A stretch of 64,000 bases of DNA from Myrica gale (GCA_963930655.1 OZ005612.1:7445001-7509000); one strand, 5' to 3'; positions 1-11,576 are shown, numbered from the stretch's first letter. The notes: generated by a model from the letters alone, not told the origin. Program-made: numbers and translations.

Positions 1-1097
1 GGAAAAAGGATTTGTAAAATCATGTTTTGCACTCCCCTCCCAAAAATTTTACAAATCCTCATGTGATCCTCTTTTCGCTTAATGAAAATCCTTCCTTCCC
101 TTGGTCTCTCTAAAAAAAAATTAAACATTCTATTTTGAACATTTAAATATAAAAAGTGCAATTTTCTCTTCTCTTTTTAAAAAGAAAAATTGATTTGGCT
201 CTTCAAAAATGAATACAATTAAACCCTTTCGTTAAAGAATTCTATTGTAAGGTCTGATTTTTCTAAATGAGTTTTTGAATGTTGAAATTCAGAATAATCT
301 GTTTCCTAATTTAAGAGCTTGAATTTTCTTAAAGCTCAATAGATAGATCTAAAAACGTTTCTCAAAATAAATAAATATATTTCTCACCACTCATCATATA
401 CGATTTTTCTCGGACCAGCTTCTATTAATCTTGTAATCTATTGCTCTTATTAAAGATGGTGCTGTGTACCCCTAATTTGATAGGTAAATTTTTTAATCTT
501 GGATGCTATGCAATATTATTTGAAATTACATTCTTTAAGTAAAAAGAAAGAGAATAAAATATCATCTTGGCCCCCAAAGATAATTAAATCCTGACTTTGC
601 CACTGATCTTACGGAATTAAGTAAAAAATAGAACTTAGGGAGAGGTAAGAATGTTAAAATATGTTTTTAAAAGGGCCAAAATATAGAAAATACTAAAAAT
701 CTCTAAAAACCAAATTCTTTGTAAGAAAAAAATTATTTGAGGCTAATGAACGTAGGGACTGTGGGTTTGAATTATGTCCTAATTAATAACAAGATTAATA
801 AACGATTTTCATTCCTTCAACACATTAATTAATAAATGAAATGGTCCATAAGATATAATTAGTTAGTCCATACTTTAATTTTAAATTAATTCAGCAATTT
901 CTTATTTTTATTATTATTTTATGTCTTTGCTAGCTTCTAATTAGTCGGCTTTGATTCGGCCTAGTCCTTTGTTCAGTTGTTATTGCGCCAGACCATGAAT
1001 ACTGCAACAAGCAAAAGCAATTATCCTGATGTGACAATCCTGCCGGAATCCCTATAACACCTACGCTGTCAAAGGTATCTCTGTCCGGAGCCATCCA
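1..1097. other. AT-rich intergenic stretch, no gene seen
   Basis: I see only AT-rich sequence with short A and T runs and no open frame with recognisable similarity. No paired terminal repeats were found in it. Confidence 0.5.
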
Positions 1098-1345
1098 CGG
1101 TTATGCTGGTTTCGAAGAATTTTGTAGGATTGAGTTTTGTGAATTTTTAGGTGTTGTTAAAGTTGTATTGATGTTTGTGCAGAGATTGATGATGTGTAAA
1201 AAAATGATGATGATATTTAAAGTTGTTTTTTTATTTATTTCGAATTTATTATATTTTATTAAAATTTGATTTTTTAAGATAAAAAAGGCAAAAAAGTCGT
1301 TGAAGACAAACTGCTGCCATGCAACAGTACGCATGGCAGCAGCTT
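1098..1345. repeat. MITE-like repeat, family A, copy 1 (partial)
   Basis: The stretch shares several blocks with 2171-2677 and, inverted, with 42328-42553: 'gaatttttaggtg', 'aaagttgtattgatgtttgtg', then 'gtgtaaaaaaatgatgatg'. Its inner part ends in a perfect 12-bp inverted repeat with an 8-nt loop at 1311-1342 (CTGCTGCCATGC / GCATGGCAGCAG). The right terminus is not resolved, so the copy may be truncated. Confidence 0.5.
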
Positions 1346-1545
1346 GTCGCCCAAGAGAAAAGGAGACAACTTAAAAAAAAACAGAAAAGGGGACAAGAGA
1401 GTCAGACAGTGGGCCACAGATGCAGGTGAGGATTTCATTTTCGCCGAACATAAGGCTGGCTTCAACGCGAATTCACCGAAATCTTTGAAAACGAACATCT
1501 CCCAGGTTGAGATTCTGCTTTTTCAACTAATGTGTGCTTTGAGAA

Positions 1546-1950
1546 GGTGAAATTGGCAATTTAGTCCTTGGGTTTTGACCCTTTTAACAGTTTAGTCCTT
1601 GAATTTCAAATTTCAAATTTAAAGCCCTTAGGTTTCATACTTTTGACAATGATGTCCTTCCGTCAGTCTGTCGTCCATATGCTTAACAGAGCATATAGCG
1701 GTCGACCGGGTATATGTGTAAAATATGAGCGGTCTACCTCTACATGAAGCGGTCGACCTCTACATGAAGCAGTCGACCGCTTCAAATTACTGACGTGTCA
1801 GAGAGCTCCGTTAAGCATATGGACGGTAGACTGACGGAAGGGCCTCATTGTCAAAAGTATGAAACCTAAGGGTTTTAAATTTAAAATTTGAAATTCAAGA
1901 ACTAAACTGTTAAAAGGGTCAAAACCCAAGGACTAAATTGTTAAATTCCC
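1546..1950. mobile_element. Foldback MITE, GGTCGACC-bearing family, copy 1
   Basis: The two arms (about 1546-1690 and 1810-1950) are near-perfect inverted repeats: left reads 'caatttagtccttgggtttt', and the right arm reads the same on the other strand. The central 100 bp carries repeats of a palindrome-centred motif, (A)GCGGTCGACC, spaced by 'tctacatgaa'. The same motif fills the loop of the foldback at 20873-21250. I could not find a clear target-site duplication here, so assignment to the MULE group rests on likeness to the other copies. Confidence 0.7.
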
Positions 1951-2170
1951 TTTATTTTATTTTAGAAGCTTTCCTGATTCCTTGCCTTTCCTAGCTTTCA
2001 ATTCTGATGAACTTTGTCAAAGTTAATTCATCGTCGTATTGTTTCCGTGGATACAACGAATTTGAGATTATGTGGATAAATTATATACTTCTAAATTCAA
2101 ATTATGAAGAAAATTATATCAAATGAATTTAAGTTGGAATCGTCGATTTTCACGTGATATTAAAACATTA

Positions 2171-2677
2171 GGGTGATGTTCGTTTTGAAGATTTTTGTAG
2201 GATTTGGAGAATTTTGTGAATTTTTAGGTGATATTAAAGTTGTGTTGGTGTTTGTGTAGAAGTTGGTGAGGTGTAAAAAAATGAATGATGATGTTTATAG
2301 TTTTTTTGTTTTTTTTTCGAATTTATTATTATTTGTATTAAAATAATAATATTTTTAATTAAAAAAAAATCAAAAAAGCAAAATAAAGCATAAACGTCGG
2401 CTGCAGACCCCTAAAAAACGTCGGCTGCAGGCAAAAAGTAAGGGGACATGTCAGGCGGCAGGCCGGCTGCAGGCAGAAATTTTAAAAATTTCAAGTTTGC
2501 CCTTTGTTGTTTTTAGTTGTTAGGTTGTGGTGGAGGGTGTTTTAGTCATTCAATATCAACTTTTTCAGGGCAAAAAAGAAAAAAAATTTCCGAATCCTTA
2601 CTTGTTTCTCAACTTAGACGAACATGATTTCTTTAAGATTCGATTCCTGATTTTTTTTAACAAAACGGAACATCACC
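2171..2677. mobile_element. MITE, family A, copy 2
   Basis: Terminal inverted repeats are visible: left GGGTGATGTTCGTTTTG, right end complementary to GGTGATGTTCCGTTTTG. The interior has three 'cggctgcag' repeats and a poly-T/A section. The size (about 0.5 kb) and lack of coding capacity fit a MITE. The ends resemble plant Harbinger or hAT MITEs, but no convincing target-site duplication is present, so the superfamily is open. Confidence 0.6.
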
Positions 2678-2828
2678 TAGAGTGCGTTCAATCGGTTTGA
2701 ACCCTTTAGACTTTACACCTTACCTTAAAAAAAACAAAACAAAAAAGGGGATGACAAAATATACCTCAACACTTATGTTTGTGACTGCGCTGCTCAATGT
2801 ACTTTTCTCGGTGAATACTATATACACC

Positions 2829-2844
2829 ATGCATGCATGCATGC
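2829..2844. repeat. (CATG)n microsatellite
   Basis: Four tandem CATG units lie in otherwise unremarkable AT-rich sequence (2690-3050) in which I see no gene. Confidence 0.8.
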
Positions 2845-3056
2845 AACTTTTTCTTGTCCTCCTACAAAAGGTGTGCCTTTATTTTGCATAATTTTAGCTT
2901 ACTTTCTCTTATTCCAAATCTTCTTCCTTTGTTTAAGGAGAAAGGACGAAGCATGCTTTTATTACTTTATTTGGAATATTCATATGGTCAGACGCGTGTT
3001 ATAGCAATGGTATTAATCCAGGTTTGATTGAGCTTAATAATTAAATTATTGGCATT

Positions 3057-3900
3057 CACTATAACAAAAAGAGTTTATAATGACCAAATTATTTTTTTTT
3101 ACCATATTGCGTTGGTCATCATAAATCGAATTTCAGTGACCAAAAAATATTTCTCGCATCATACTGTTTTTGGTCACGGAATTTTTTCTGGTAAATGAGA
3201 CTGGTCATAAATAGTCGCAATATCCACCACTTTACTCCATTTTATTATCCAATTTTGTAGTCACAAATGCCCTGACTATTTTGTGACAATATTTAGCTTA
3301 ATTATTTTCAATGACAACCAATTTTCCATAGTCACAAGTGACTAAAAGTAGATATTCAAATTTTTTTTTTTGGTCAGCTTAATTAAAAGGAGCCTATAGT
3401 AACCAAAATATTGTTTAACCATATTGCGTTAGTCACCATAAATCGGGGTGCAGTGACCAAAAAATATTTTTCGTCATCATGTTGTTTGTGGTCACGGATT
3501 TTTTTATGGTCAATGAGAATGGTCATAAAAACTCGCAATTTCCACCATTTTACTCTATTCTATTGTCCAATTTTATAGTATTAAATGCTCTGACTATTTT
3601 GTGACAAGACTTAGCTAATTATCCACACAAAAATCGGTCAAAGCTTGAATTTTATATTTCAACCAAAATTCTCGTCAAACACTTCGTAGCTTGATTATGT
3701 TCAATGACAACCGATTTTAACCATTGTCACAAGTGACTAAAAGTAGACATTCAATAGATTTTTTTTGGGTCGGTCTAATTAAAAAAAGCCTATGGTGACT
3801 AATTTTTTTAACCATATTGCGTTGGTCACCATAAATCAGGGTGAAATGACTAAAAAATATTTCACGTCATCTTGTTGTTTGTGGTCACGAATTCTTTGCA
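3057..3900 (+). repeat. CACTA-like terminus with tandem subterminal repeats
   Basis: The segment opens with CACTATAACAAAAAGAG, which looks like a CACTA (En/Spm) transposon end, and is followed by two and a half tandem copies of a unit of roughly 340-380 bp. Each copy contains 'ttgcgttggtcaccataaat', 'cagtgaccaaaaaatattt' and 'ggtcacgga'. Repeated subterminal motifs are typical of CACTA elements. A matching right end (...TAGTG) and 3-bp duplication were not found, so this may be a one-ended remnant or a satellite derived from one. Confidence 0.4.
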
Positions 3901-3956
3901 TAGCAATAAAAGCATCCTAAAAATAAAAACACAGAAGAATAAGAAAGAATAAATAA

Positions 3957-4763
3957 GGCTTTCTGTTAGTTTAATTTTGTGGTTTACACTTTTTCTAGTT
4001 ATCTTAATGTATGTTCTGTCCCATAGAGAGCCTTGGAGTAGAGACCATTTTTCAAGTTAGTCCTTCCATCTACTTTACTAACTGAATTACTGACATAGCT
4101 AACGGTGATAATAAAAAATTAATTAAATGAGACAAATATGTAGAAAATACTTAAAATGAAAAAAAAAATTATACAAAAGAAGGAATGACCCTCCACTCCT
4201 TGAAAAAAGTATAATAAATTAAATAAATACTCAAAAATATGAAAGAAGTATACAAAAAATTGTAATAAATCTGAAATAAATTGTAAAAATAAAAATCAAA
4301 TGAGAAAAAACCTAATGGTAAAAAGGTATGACCCTCAAATCATTAATTCCGAGTTTTTATATTTTTTCAATAATTTGAGGGTTAGATTTTTGTTTTCATA
4401 TTTCTGTATTTTTCTCATTTGATTTGCATTTTTACAATGGATTTCAATTATTGTATCTTTATTTTGTATTATTTATTTACTTATTATGTTTTTCCAAGGA
4501 GTGGAGTGTCATATCGCTTTGTAGCATTTTTCTTCTATTTTTTAATATTTTCTACATATTTTTCTCATTTTGTTAATATATTTATATTTAAATCATTTTT
4601 TATTATCACTTAACCACGTCAGCACTTCTGTTAGTAAGGTTGAGAAAAGGACTAACTGGGGAGGAAAGAGTCGCTACTCTAAGGATTTCTATAGAACAAA
4701 ATTTACCCTAGAGATTAAACTAAGAAAAGGGTAAACCACTTGGACGAAGAGAGTAATTTAGCC
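3957..4763. mobile_element. 807-bp foldback element with 9-bp TSD
   Basis: Long imperfect inverted arms meet near 4355. Outer ends read GGCTTTCTG...GTGGTTTACAC on the left and the complement of GGCTAAATTAC...GTGGTTTACCC on the right. Inner arm blocks include 'ctccactccttg', 'aaatcaaatgagaaaa' and 'gtagaaaat'. A perfect 9-bp duplication AATAAATAA flanks it at 3948-3956 and 4764-4772. Long arms plus a 9-bp TSD fit a Mutator-like foldback MITE. No coding sequence is evident. Confidence 0.8.
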
Positions 4764-4774
4764 AATAAATAAAG

Positions 4775-5430
4775 AGATTTGGAGAATTAGTATCCGATTA
4801 GAGTCTAGAGATCACTCTTAGTAATTGAGAAAGACCTGCTGGCCCTTTTTTCTTTGAGAATATATATATATAAGATAAACTCACTATATACCCTAAACGA
4901 AGTGTAATTCTATAGTCGCTAATAATATGATGATATGTTTGTAGTTAACAATAGATATCTTATCTTCGGGAATTATACTGTTTTTCGATGACTATTGTAG
5001 TTCTGGTCGCTAAAAACAATCCCAACTTTTGTTATTCGTCAGTATATGTTTTTGGCTGTGCCTTTTGGCTAATATAATAATTAAACCTTTGCAACCAATC
5101 TAAAATTCTGTACGAAAGATGATCTGAGGATTATCTACCTAAAGCGCGATTCTACAGGACAATTGAAGACTACCCCCCAGAACTGCTTGTTCCTCTGAAC
5201 TTTGTTATTGTCTGATCCACTCGGAATTATGTATCGACTTGTCACTTTTGCCTCCGATACGGTCCTACGGAACTATGAGATTATCTGAGGATTATCTTCC
5301 TAAAGCGTAAGCCCTCATGAGTATCTTCTCTTCGAAAAAAAAAAACAGTGGAGAAAGATCAAGAGACGGTTTTTCTTACTTTTGGAAAAATTTACCCTTC
5401 TTGTTATTAAAAGTGCCGACTAGAATGAAT
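4775..5430. other. Intergenic, no gene recognised
   Basis: Short (TA) runs and AT-rich sequence; two similar phrases ('gattatctacctaaagcgc' and 'gattatcttcctaaagcg') occur about 170 bp apart. I see no gene. Confidence 0.4.
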
Positions 5431-5437
5431 GTCTTGT

Positions 5438-5878
5438 TGCAACAGTCTCACATTGGTTAGGGAATAAAAGTAATGTCTTAATATAAGTTTGGATGCACCT
5501 CCACTTGGTAAGCCGATTTTTCAAGGTGTGAATCTCCAAGCTTATGTGGGTTTGTTACAAATGGTATCAGAGCCGGTTGTGGGCTCTTGTTCTACCCCGC
5601 CACCACGCCTACGGAGTGGCCGGCCATAGATCTGGTGGTACGGGCACGACCCTAGTCTGAGGAATAGAAGGCATGGCCATAGATCCAGTGGAACGGGCAC
5701 GACCCCAGTCCGGTGAATAGAAGCCTCATGGTGCTCGACCAACGTGGGTGGTGGTATGCAATAGTCTCACATTGGTTGGGGAATAAAAGTAATGTCTTAA
5801 TATAAGCTTGGAGGCACCTCCACTTGGTAAGTCGGTTTTCTAAGGCGTGAATCTCCAAGCTTATGTGGGTTTGTTACA
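5438..5878 (+). mobile_element. TRIM (miniature LTR retrotransposon), complete
   Basis: Two 122-bp direct repeats, 5438-5559 and 5757-5878, both begin TGCAA and end TTACA, with 5-bp duplications CTTGT at 5433-5437 and 5879-5883. A primer-binding site for initiator Met-tRNA (TGGTATCAGAGC, 5562-5573) follows the left repeat. A purine-rich tract (acgtgggtggtggta) precedes the right one. The interior is only about 200 bp and non-coding, with a tandem duplication of a roughly 50-bp unit containing 'ggccatagatc' and 'acgggcacgacc'. Such elements need enzymes from a full LTR retrotransposon. Confidence 0.93.
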
Positions 5879-5883
5879 CTTGT

Positions 5884-6433
5884 ATCACGTGGATATGTCG
5901 TTTCTCAAATGTCAAGCAAGGAGTCTAAGACTGGTCTGTAGAAAAAAGGAACAAGAGAGAAAATAGGTATGAGCCTACCGTGATACATGAAAAGGGCCTA
6001 CTGCATACTGCATCCTTCTTTGTATTTCCCCTCAGTCAGACAATTTGGCTCCACCAAGCACCTACTTCACTCACTTTGTAAGCCGAAGTTTGTGTGCGTT
6101 TACATGCATGGTTTCTAGTCCGGCCAGCCCAACCAACGGGCCGGTGATGAAATCCGGCTTGGTCTCACCTTAAACTCTAAATAACGTGACTTATAATTTA
6201 TTTATATTAAAAAAATAATTTAAAATTTTATAAGTGACGTGTAACATTAATTTTGATAATAAAATTTAAAAAGTACTTTAATAAAAAAAATTATAAACTC
6301 GAGAGAGGATTGGCTAAAAGTAATCAAAATCTAAAACGAAATGAATACTACCCAAAGAGCCCAAAGCACCGAAAGACACCACCATACCCACAAAACGCAC
6401 ACAAGCATAAACACAAAAGAAGGGGGGAGACGG
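5884..6433. other. Intergenic, no gene recognised
   Basis: No supported gene. The small open frames are A-rich and low in complexity. Confidence 0.4.
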
Positions 6434-6807
6434 GAAAGAAACGGACTCGGATTCCCTCCTAATAGGAAATTACCTAGTCGGTCCTAACCGGCCGTCAGAT
6501 GGGTGACAGCGCATTAATGAACCCATCCGACAGCCTGTATTAAAAAACCTTAAAAAATTCAAAACGATAGAAACCAACGTTGGATGGGGCGTTAACTAGC
6601 AACGGGGAGCAAAACTCACTGTTTCACTAGAACATAATGGTTCTCTATTTGTTCGAAATCCCAGATGACGTGCGCGCAGCCTGCGCGCAGGGCGTTGAAA
6701 TCCCATAGCCCTTTGCGTGCGCGGGCCGCACATGAGTCCTACCCAGTGAGTACGTTGGACATTTGTTCTTTTGTTTTTTCAAGTGTGATGCATGGCATAA
6801 GCTCAGT

Positions 6808-7110
6808 ATGTTGGACATTTGGCACTCTAAGGAATTCGGAATCAAGACCCGGGGTTTGCACTCATCGGAATTCAGTCCTGCGAGATCTGGCGTCCAAACA
6901 CAAGTTATTTCTCCAGTAGTTGTAACTGGTGGTCTCTCTGCGAGGGAGATGGATCTTTCTAAGCATTATACGTGTGTGATATCACATGGGCTTGTTCGAA
7001 GAACCACTCGGATATTTGATAACTGCATTGTGGACACCTACAGCTCTTTACCGGGTGAACGAAACTCTTTGTTGGATAACTTTCTCAGCTGCTGTTGCAC
7101 TTGCTCTTAG
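6808..7110 (+). pseudogene. Captured FCS-like zinc finger (FLZ, DUF581) gene fragment
   Basis: The frame contains hallmarks of plant FLZ proteins: a segment like GLSAREMDLSKHYTCVISHG, then TTRIFDNCIVDTYSSL, then DNFLS-CCCTC, which is the start of the FCS zinc finger. FLZ proteins bind SnRK1 kinase and act as adaptors. Here the frame stops right after the first cysteine pair, so the second half of the zinc finger is missing and no function is expected. It lies in a Pack-MULE next to a cyclin fragment on the other strand. I infer capture from a cellular FLZ locus. Confidence 0.75.
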
Positions 7111-7391
7111 ATGGAGGGGAGAACTATGGCTTTGATGATGCCCGTAAAGAATTTTCTTGATCATCGAGTGTCTTTCCTCCTTCAGACCGGGGGATGTCCA
7201 ATTATTTCATCCAATAAGCTTCTCTCACCTCCACTGACTTATACTTTCTGCTCACAACCATTTTAATGGAGTAGTAATTTAGAACTTTGATACGCATTGC
7301 AGAGAAAGTCCAAAGTTTCAAATCTAAAGAGTTTTACTTTTTCTTTTTCTCCCAACAATTTATCAACCTCCTGATCTTTTTCTCCCAACAG

Positions 7392-7474
7392 GTCGCATTG
7401 AAAATACACTTTGCGATAAATCAAGTGAACTCTGCTTACTCAAAGGTTGAGGTCCACTTAAAACAGGAGCAGAG
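7392..7474 (+). other. Exon-like segment of unknown origin in the Pack-MULE
   Basis: An open block is bounded by an acceptor (CCCAACAG) and a donor (AGAG|GTAGGC) and encodes about 27 residues. I do not recognise it. It may be a third captured exon, or chance. Confidence 0.25.
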
Positions 7475-7496
7475 GTAGGCACACCGCTAACAGAAT

Positions 7497-7793
7497 GTCT
7501 TGGCCCATAAGCAAATCCATTTCCCAAATCTCTTCATACTTGCTTGCAATCAGCATTGATCCGATTCCAACTAGCTGAAGTTCCCTCCTAGATGCAGTTC
7601 TTAACGAAAGGAAACGATCCACAACATTTAGTCGTGGATTTGACTCGAATCCTGCCTCAGCAAAAATTTTATCAGAGGAAAATAAAGGGAAGAAGAAGAA
7701 GAAGAAGAAGAAAGAGGCATCAGACGTTTGAAATGCTACCTCTGCATGCTTGCTAAACTTGTACATGTCATCCACGTACTCAACTGCTGCCAA
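7497..7793 (-). pseudogene. Captured B-type cyclin gene fragment
   Basis: Two blocks on the minus strand match plant B-type mitotic cyclins. One is AVEYVDDMYKFSKHAE (about 7740-7790). The other reads PRLNVVDRFLSL, then RRELQLVGIGSMLIASKYEE, about 7497-7640, which is the core of the cyclin box that contacts the CDK. Between them is a GAA/CTT-rich tract (7687-7712) that is probably intron. The end of the cyclin box, the destruction box and the second cyclin fold are missing, so this is a fragment. Its orientation opposes the FLZ fragment, so at least two separate captures or a rearrangement are needed. Confidence 0.8.
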
Positions 7794-8246
7794 TACGTAA
7801 AAAGAAATTATACTGAAACTCGCCTAAAGAAAAAAGCAAAAAGTAAAGAACAAAGCACAATTTCAGCGCGCGGCTCCTATGGAGAGTCCTATCGCGCGCG
7901 CAAAGGCTTTCAGCGCCCTGTCGCGCGTGGCCCGCGCGCAAGGCTGCGCGCGCATCGTTCTCGGTACATTAAAGCAAACATTTCAACTTTCATGGTTACT
8001 GAAAGGCGACGGGACTAGATTTCATGGGATCTTTGAAGGAAAGGCTATTTGCAATTTGCAATGTCTTGTTCTTCAAATTGTAAAGAGAGAAATCACATGA
8101 AGTTTTCTCATTTTGGTGCAGTATATGTTGTAAATCAAATGGCGCTTTAAAAATCACAGGTTTTAGCGACAACTCAAAGAGAAAAAGAAGAAAGAACAAT
8201 GAGAAGAAAAGTTGTTCTATCACTAGCAGCGTTTCCAACAAAAACA

Positions 8247-8730
8247 TGTAAGAGTAAAATCACAATCAACCATTACGATTATGAACGCAGCGGAATAATA
8301 TAACAGAATCTTTACCTCCAGTCATCTTGCTCAGTACTCGAATTCGGAATCTCTGCAAAGTAACTTTATGAATATGTAATTTAGTGAGGCTCTTCCAACC
8401 TATGTCTATGCCTTACAGAGTATGTCATAGATGGTATACACAGGCTTCTATTTATAGGCTAGGTCAGGGACCCTCAATCTGTTGTAGATTCTAATTTGTT
8501 CTTCCATCAAGGAAATTCAAATTCAAAATCAAATAACAATCTATATCTAATCGGTTACAATTTGAATTCCAATTTAAATCAAAAATCAAATTGCAATCTT
8601 TATCCAATTAGTTCTAAATTTGAATCTGCTACAGATTCCATAATCTTTTTGAACTCACACCATAATCTTTAAAACATTAAAAGATTATTTACATATGTCA
8701 ATTAGGTCACCTTAAGGAAATATTCTAACA
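8247..8730 (-). repeat. 3' LTR of the copia element
   Basis: It begins TGTTAGAATATT just after a polypurine tract, and a CA dinucleotide (plus-strand TG at 8247) can close it. The length of about 484 bp depends on that choice of left end. Confidence 0.6.
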
Positions 8731-9148
8731 TTCTCCCACTTGACCTTGAAGACATATGTCTTAATGGTGTCTTGAGTTCTTTAGTATGGCCAACTGTTTA
8801 TGGAATCCTCTCACCCACATAATGAATGCTACACACGAATCATGGCGGTAAAATCGTAACATAATCGGTCGTCCCTTCCATGTATTACCAGCACAATACT
8901 CATTATACGAATACTTTATGGGAATCAAAACTTTATGAATGAACTTCCTATAAGTCATTCAGGTCCTATTTTATTTATCTCCATAAATAACAATAAATAA
9001 AAAGAATTTGCGCAATAAATCTTTATTTCAATAACTTCATGTCTGTAAATCAAAAATTGAGAGAGACGAAGTACAAAACGAATTAGCAAGCCCCATATGG
9101 TCCACATGACCTTTAAACTGTTTTACCGGTAAACCTTTAGTCATGGAA

Positions 9149-10534
9149 TCAGCAAGCAGCAACGTAGTACTTATATGCTCTATAGAAACAACACGTCTCT
9201 TGATGTTTTCTCACACTAAGATACTTGATATCTATGTGTTTACTCCTGCTTCCACTTTTATGATTCTTTGAAAAGAATACTACTGCAGAATTGTCACATA
9301 AAATCTTAATTGGTCTCTCAACAGACTCAACAATTTTAAGACCACTTAACCATAATGTCTGTGTAGTGGCTTCATAGCACATATCTTCCCAGTATACCAA
9401 CTGTTAATGCAATATCAGGTCTAGTACAAACCTAAGCATACATCAAACTGCCAATTGCAGATTTATATGGTAAATCTTTCAATTGTTCTTGTTCCAATTC
9501 ACTATTGGGACATTGATCCAAACAGAATTTATCCTCTTTGCTGATAGGTGCTACACTCGGAGCACATTTGCTCATATCATATCTTTCTAAAACTTTTTCA
9601 ATGTAGGCCTTCTGAGACAGTTGTAATATTTTCTGTTTTGTCTCTATGAAGCTCTATGCCAATGACATAAGAGGCTTCACCCAAATCTTTCATTTCAAAG
9701 TGTTTAGATATAGAAACTGTTTAGTTTCTTATAGCAAACTCAAATCATTTTTTGCAACCAAAATATCGTCTACATAAAGGACTAGAAAGATTATTTTACT
9801 CCCACTGACCTTAAGGTATATACATTGATCCACAAGATTCTCCAAAAACCTGAATGAAGTAATAACCTTGTGAAATTTAATATACCACTGACGGGAGGCT
9901 TGTTTTAGTCCATATAGAGATTTCTTTAATTTACATGTCTTCTGATTGTTATCATCAAACACTAATGTTGTCTCATATACACCTCCTCCTCAAGATCCCG
10001 TTTTAGAAAGGTTGTTTTCACGTCCATCTGTTGTAGCTCTAAGTCAAAGTGAGCTACTAATGCCATGATTATCCTAAACGAATCCTTTTTTGATACTGGA
10101 GAGAAGGTTTCATGATAACATATGCCTTCCTTTTGAGTGAAACCCTTGGCTACAAGTGTGGCTTTATATCGTTCAACTTTACCGGAAGCTTCCCTTTTGG
10201 TTTTGTAAACTCATTTGCAGTCAATGGCTACAGCTCCCTTTGGTAAGTTAACAAGATCCCAAACTTGATTCTTTGTCATAGATTCAATCTCTTCCTTCAT
10301 GGCATCAAACCACAACATTGAGTTATCTCCATTCATGGCCTGTGAAAATGTATTTGGATCCCTTTTAGGTCCAACAACAAAGTCAGACTCTTGAAGGTAT
10401 ACAACATAATCTTTCTCCAGAAGGACAGTAATTTGCACTGGGTTCAATATCTTCTTAAACTGGTTGTGGTTCAGGATAACCAATTTGATCTTTCCTAAAC
10501 ACAAACAATCTTTCTCCAGAAGGAGAAGATTCAT
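9149..10534 (-). pseudogene. copia reverse transcriptase and RNase H, broken
   Basis: Three open pieces survive. 10211-10534 is the start of the copia RT region (WFDAMKEEIESM then VWDLVNLP). 9729-9962 holds KSLYGLKQASRQWY and the catalytic YVDD. 9149-9400 holds the RNase H motif ICDNSAVVFFSKNH followed by RSKHIDIKY (here with C for I before CDNS). Frameshifts and stops separate them. RT copies the element RNA into DNA and RNase H removes the RNA strand, but this copy cannot make the full protein. Confidence 0.85.
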
Positions 10535-10791
10535 TCAACTCTTGTGCTTCTTTAAATTCAACCTTTTGGGAATTTGCACTGGGTTCAATATCCTCTAAAA
10601 ACTTAGCATTTCTTGATTCAACAATCTTAGTATTATGTGTAGGACAGTAAAATCTAAATCCTTTGGAGTTTACTGGATAGCCGATAAAAAAATCCGCTGG
10701 TTGTCTTTGGATCTAATTTCTTTATATTCGGATCGTAAATCCTCACTTCAGCAGGACAACCCCATATGTGTAAGTGATTTAAACTAGGTTT

Positions 10792-11523
10792 TCATCCATT
10801 CCATAACTCAAAAGGTGTCTTTGGGACAACCTTAGATGGAACCCTGTTTAAGATATACACAGCAGTTTTTAAGGCTTCACTCCATAGATACAGAGGGAGA
10901 CGAGAATTACTAAGCATACTTCTTACCATGTCCATAAGTGTGCAATTCCTTCTTTCTGTTACACCATTTTGTTGTGGTGTACCAGGCATTGTGTATTGAG
11001 CAACAATGCCTTCCTCTTCAAGGAATTTCACAAATGGACCACTCATTTGTCCTTTTTCTGTGTACCTTCCATAATATTTTTCACCTCTATCAGATCTTAC
11101 GATCTTGATTTTCGTTTCCTTTTGGTTCTCTACTTCTGCCTTATAAGTCTTAAAGGCATTCAACGCCTCAGACTTTTCATCAATAAGTTAGAGATACATA
11201 AAACGAGAATGGTCATCAATGAATGAGATAAAATATCTCTGACCATTGAAACATGGAGTAGGAAAAGGTCCACAGAGATCAGTGTGTATGATCTCTAGAA
11301 TCTTAGAACTTCTTTTGACACCTTTAGTGGACTTGTTAGTCTGTTTTCCCTTTATGCAATCAATACAAGTGCCAATGTCAGTAAAATCAAGAATTTGTAA
11401 GACTCCGTCATTAGCCAACCTTTTGATTCGCTCAATGGAGATATGTCTCAATCTCCTATGCCATAACAAACCGGAATTCTCATTTATAAGCCTTCTTTTT
11501 ATGCCAATAGTATGTATTGACAA
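10792..11523 (-). pseudogene. copia integrase, broken
   Basis: 11188-11523 holds the HHCC zinc-binding part (HRRLRHIS then CIDCIKGKQ) and the first catalytic block (HTDLCGPF). 10792-11163 continues with [11 protein letters not shown] and [13 protein letters not shown], giving the other acidic residues of the DDE triad. The two pieces are separated by a stop near 11187. Downstream of it lies the RT remnant. Confidence 0.85.
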
Positions 11524-11576
11524 ACAATTGTTCTCAAAGTTGGAATCTAATTCAATTTTGTAAAGACCATCAATTT

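Noticed and set aside
2829..2844. CATGCATG run as an RY seed-gene element
   Set aside because: It is a simple (CATG)n repeat with no gene nearby.
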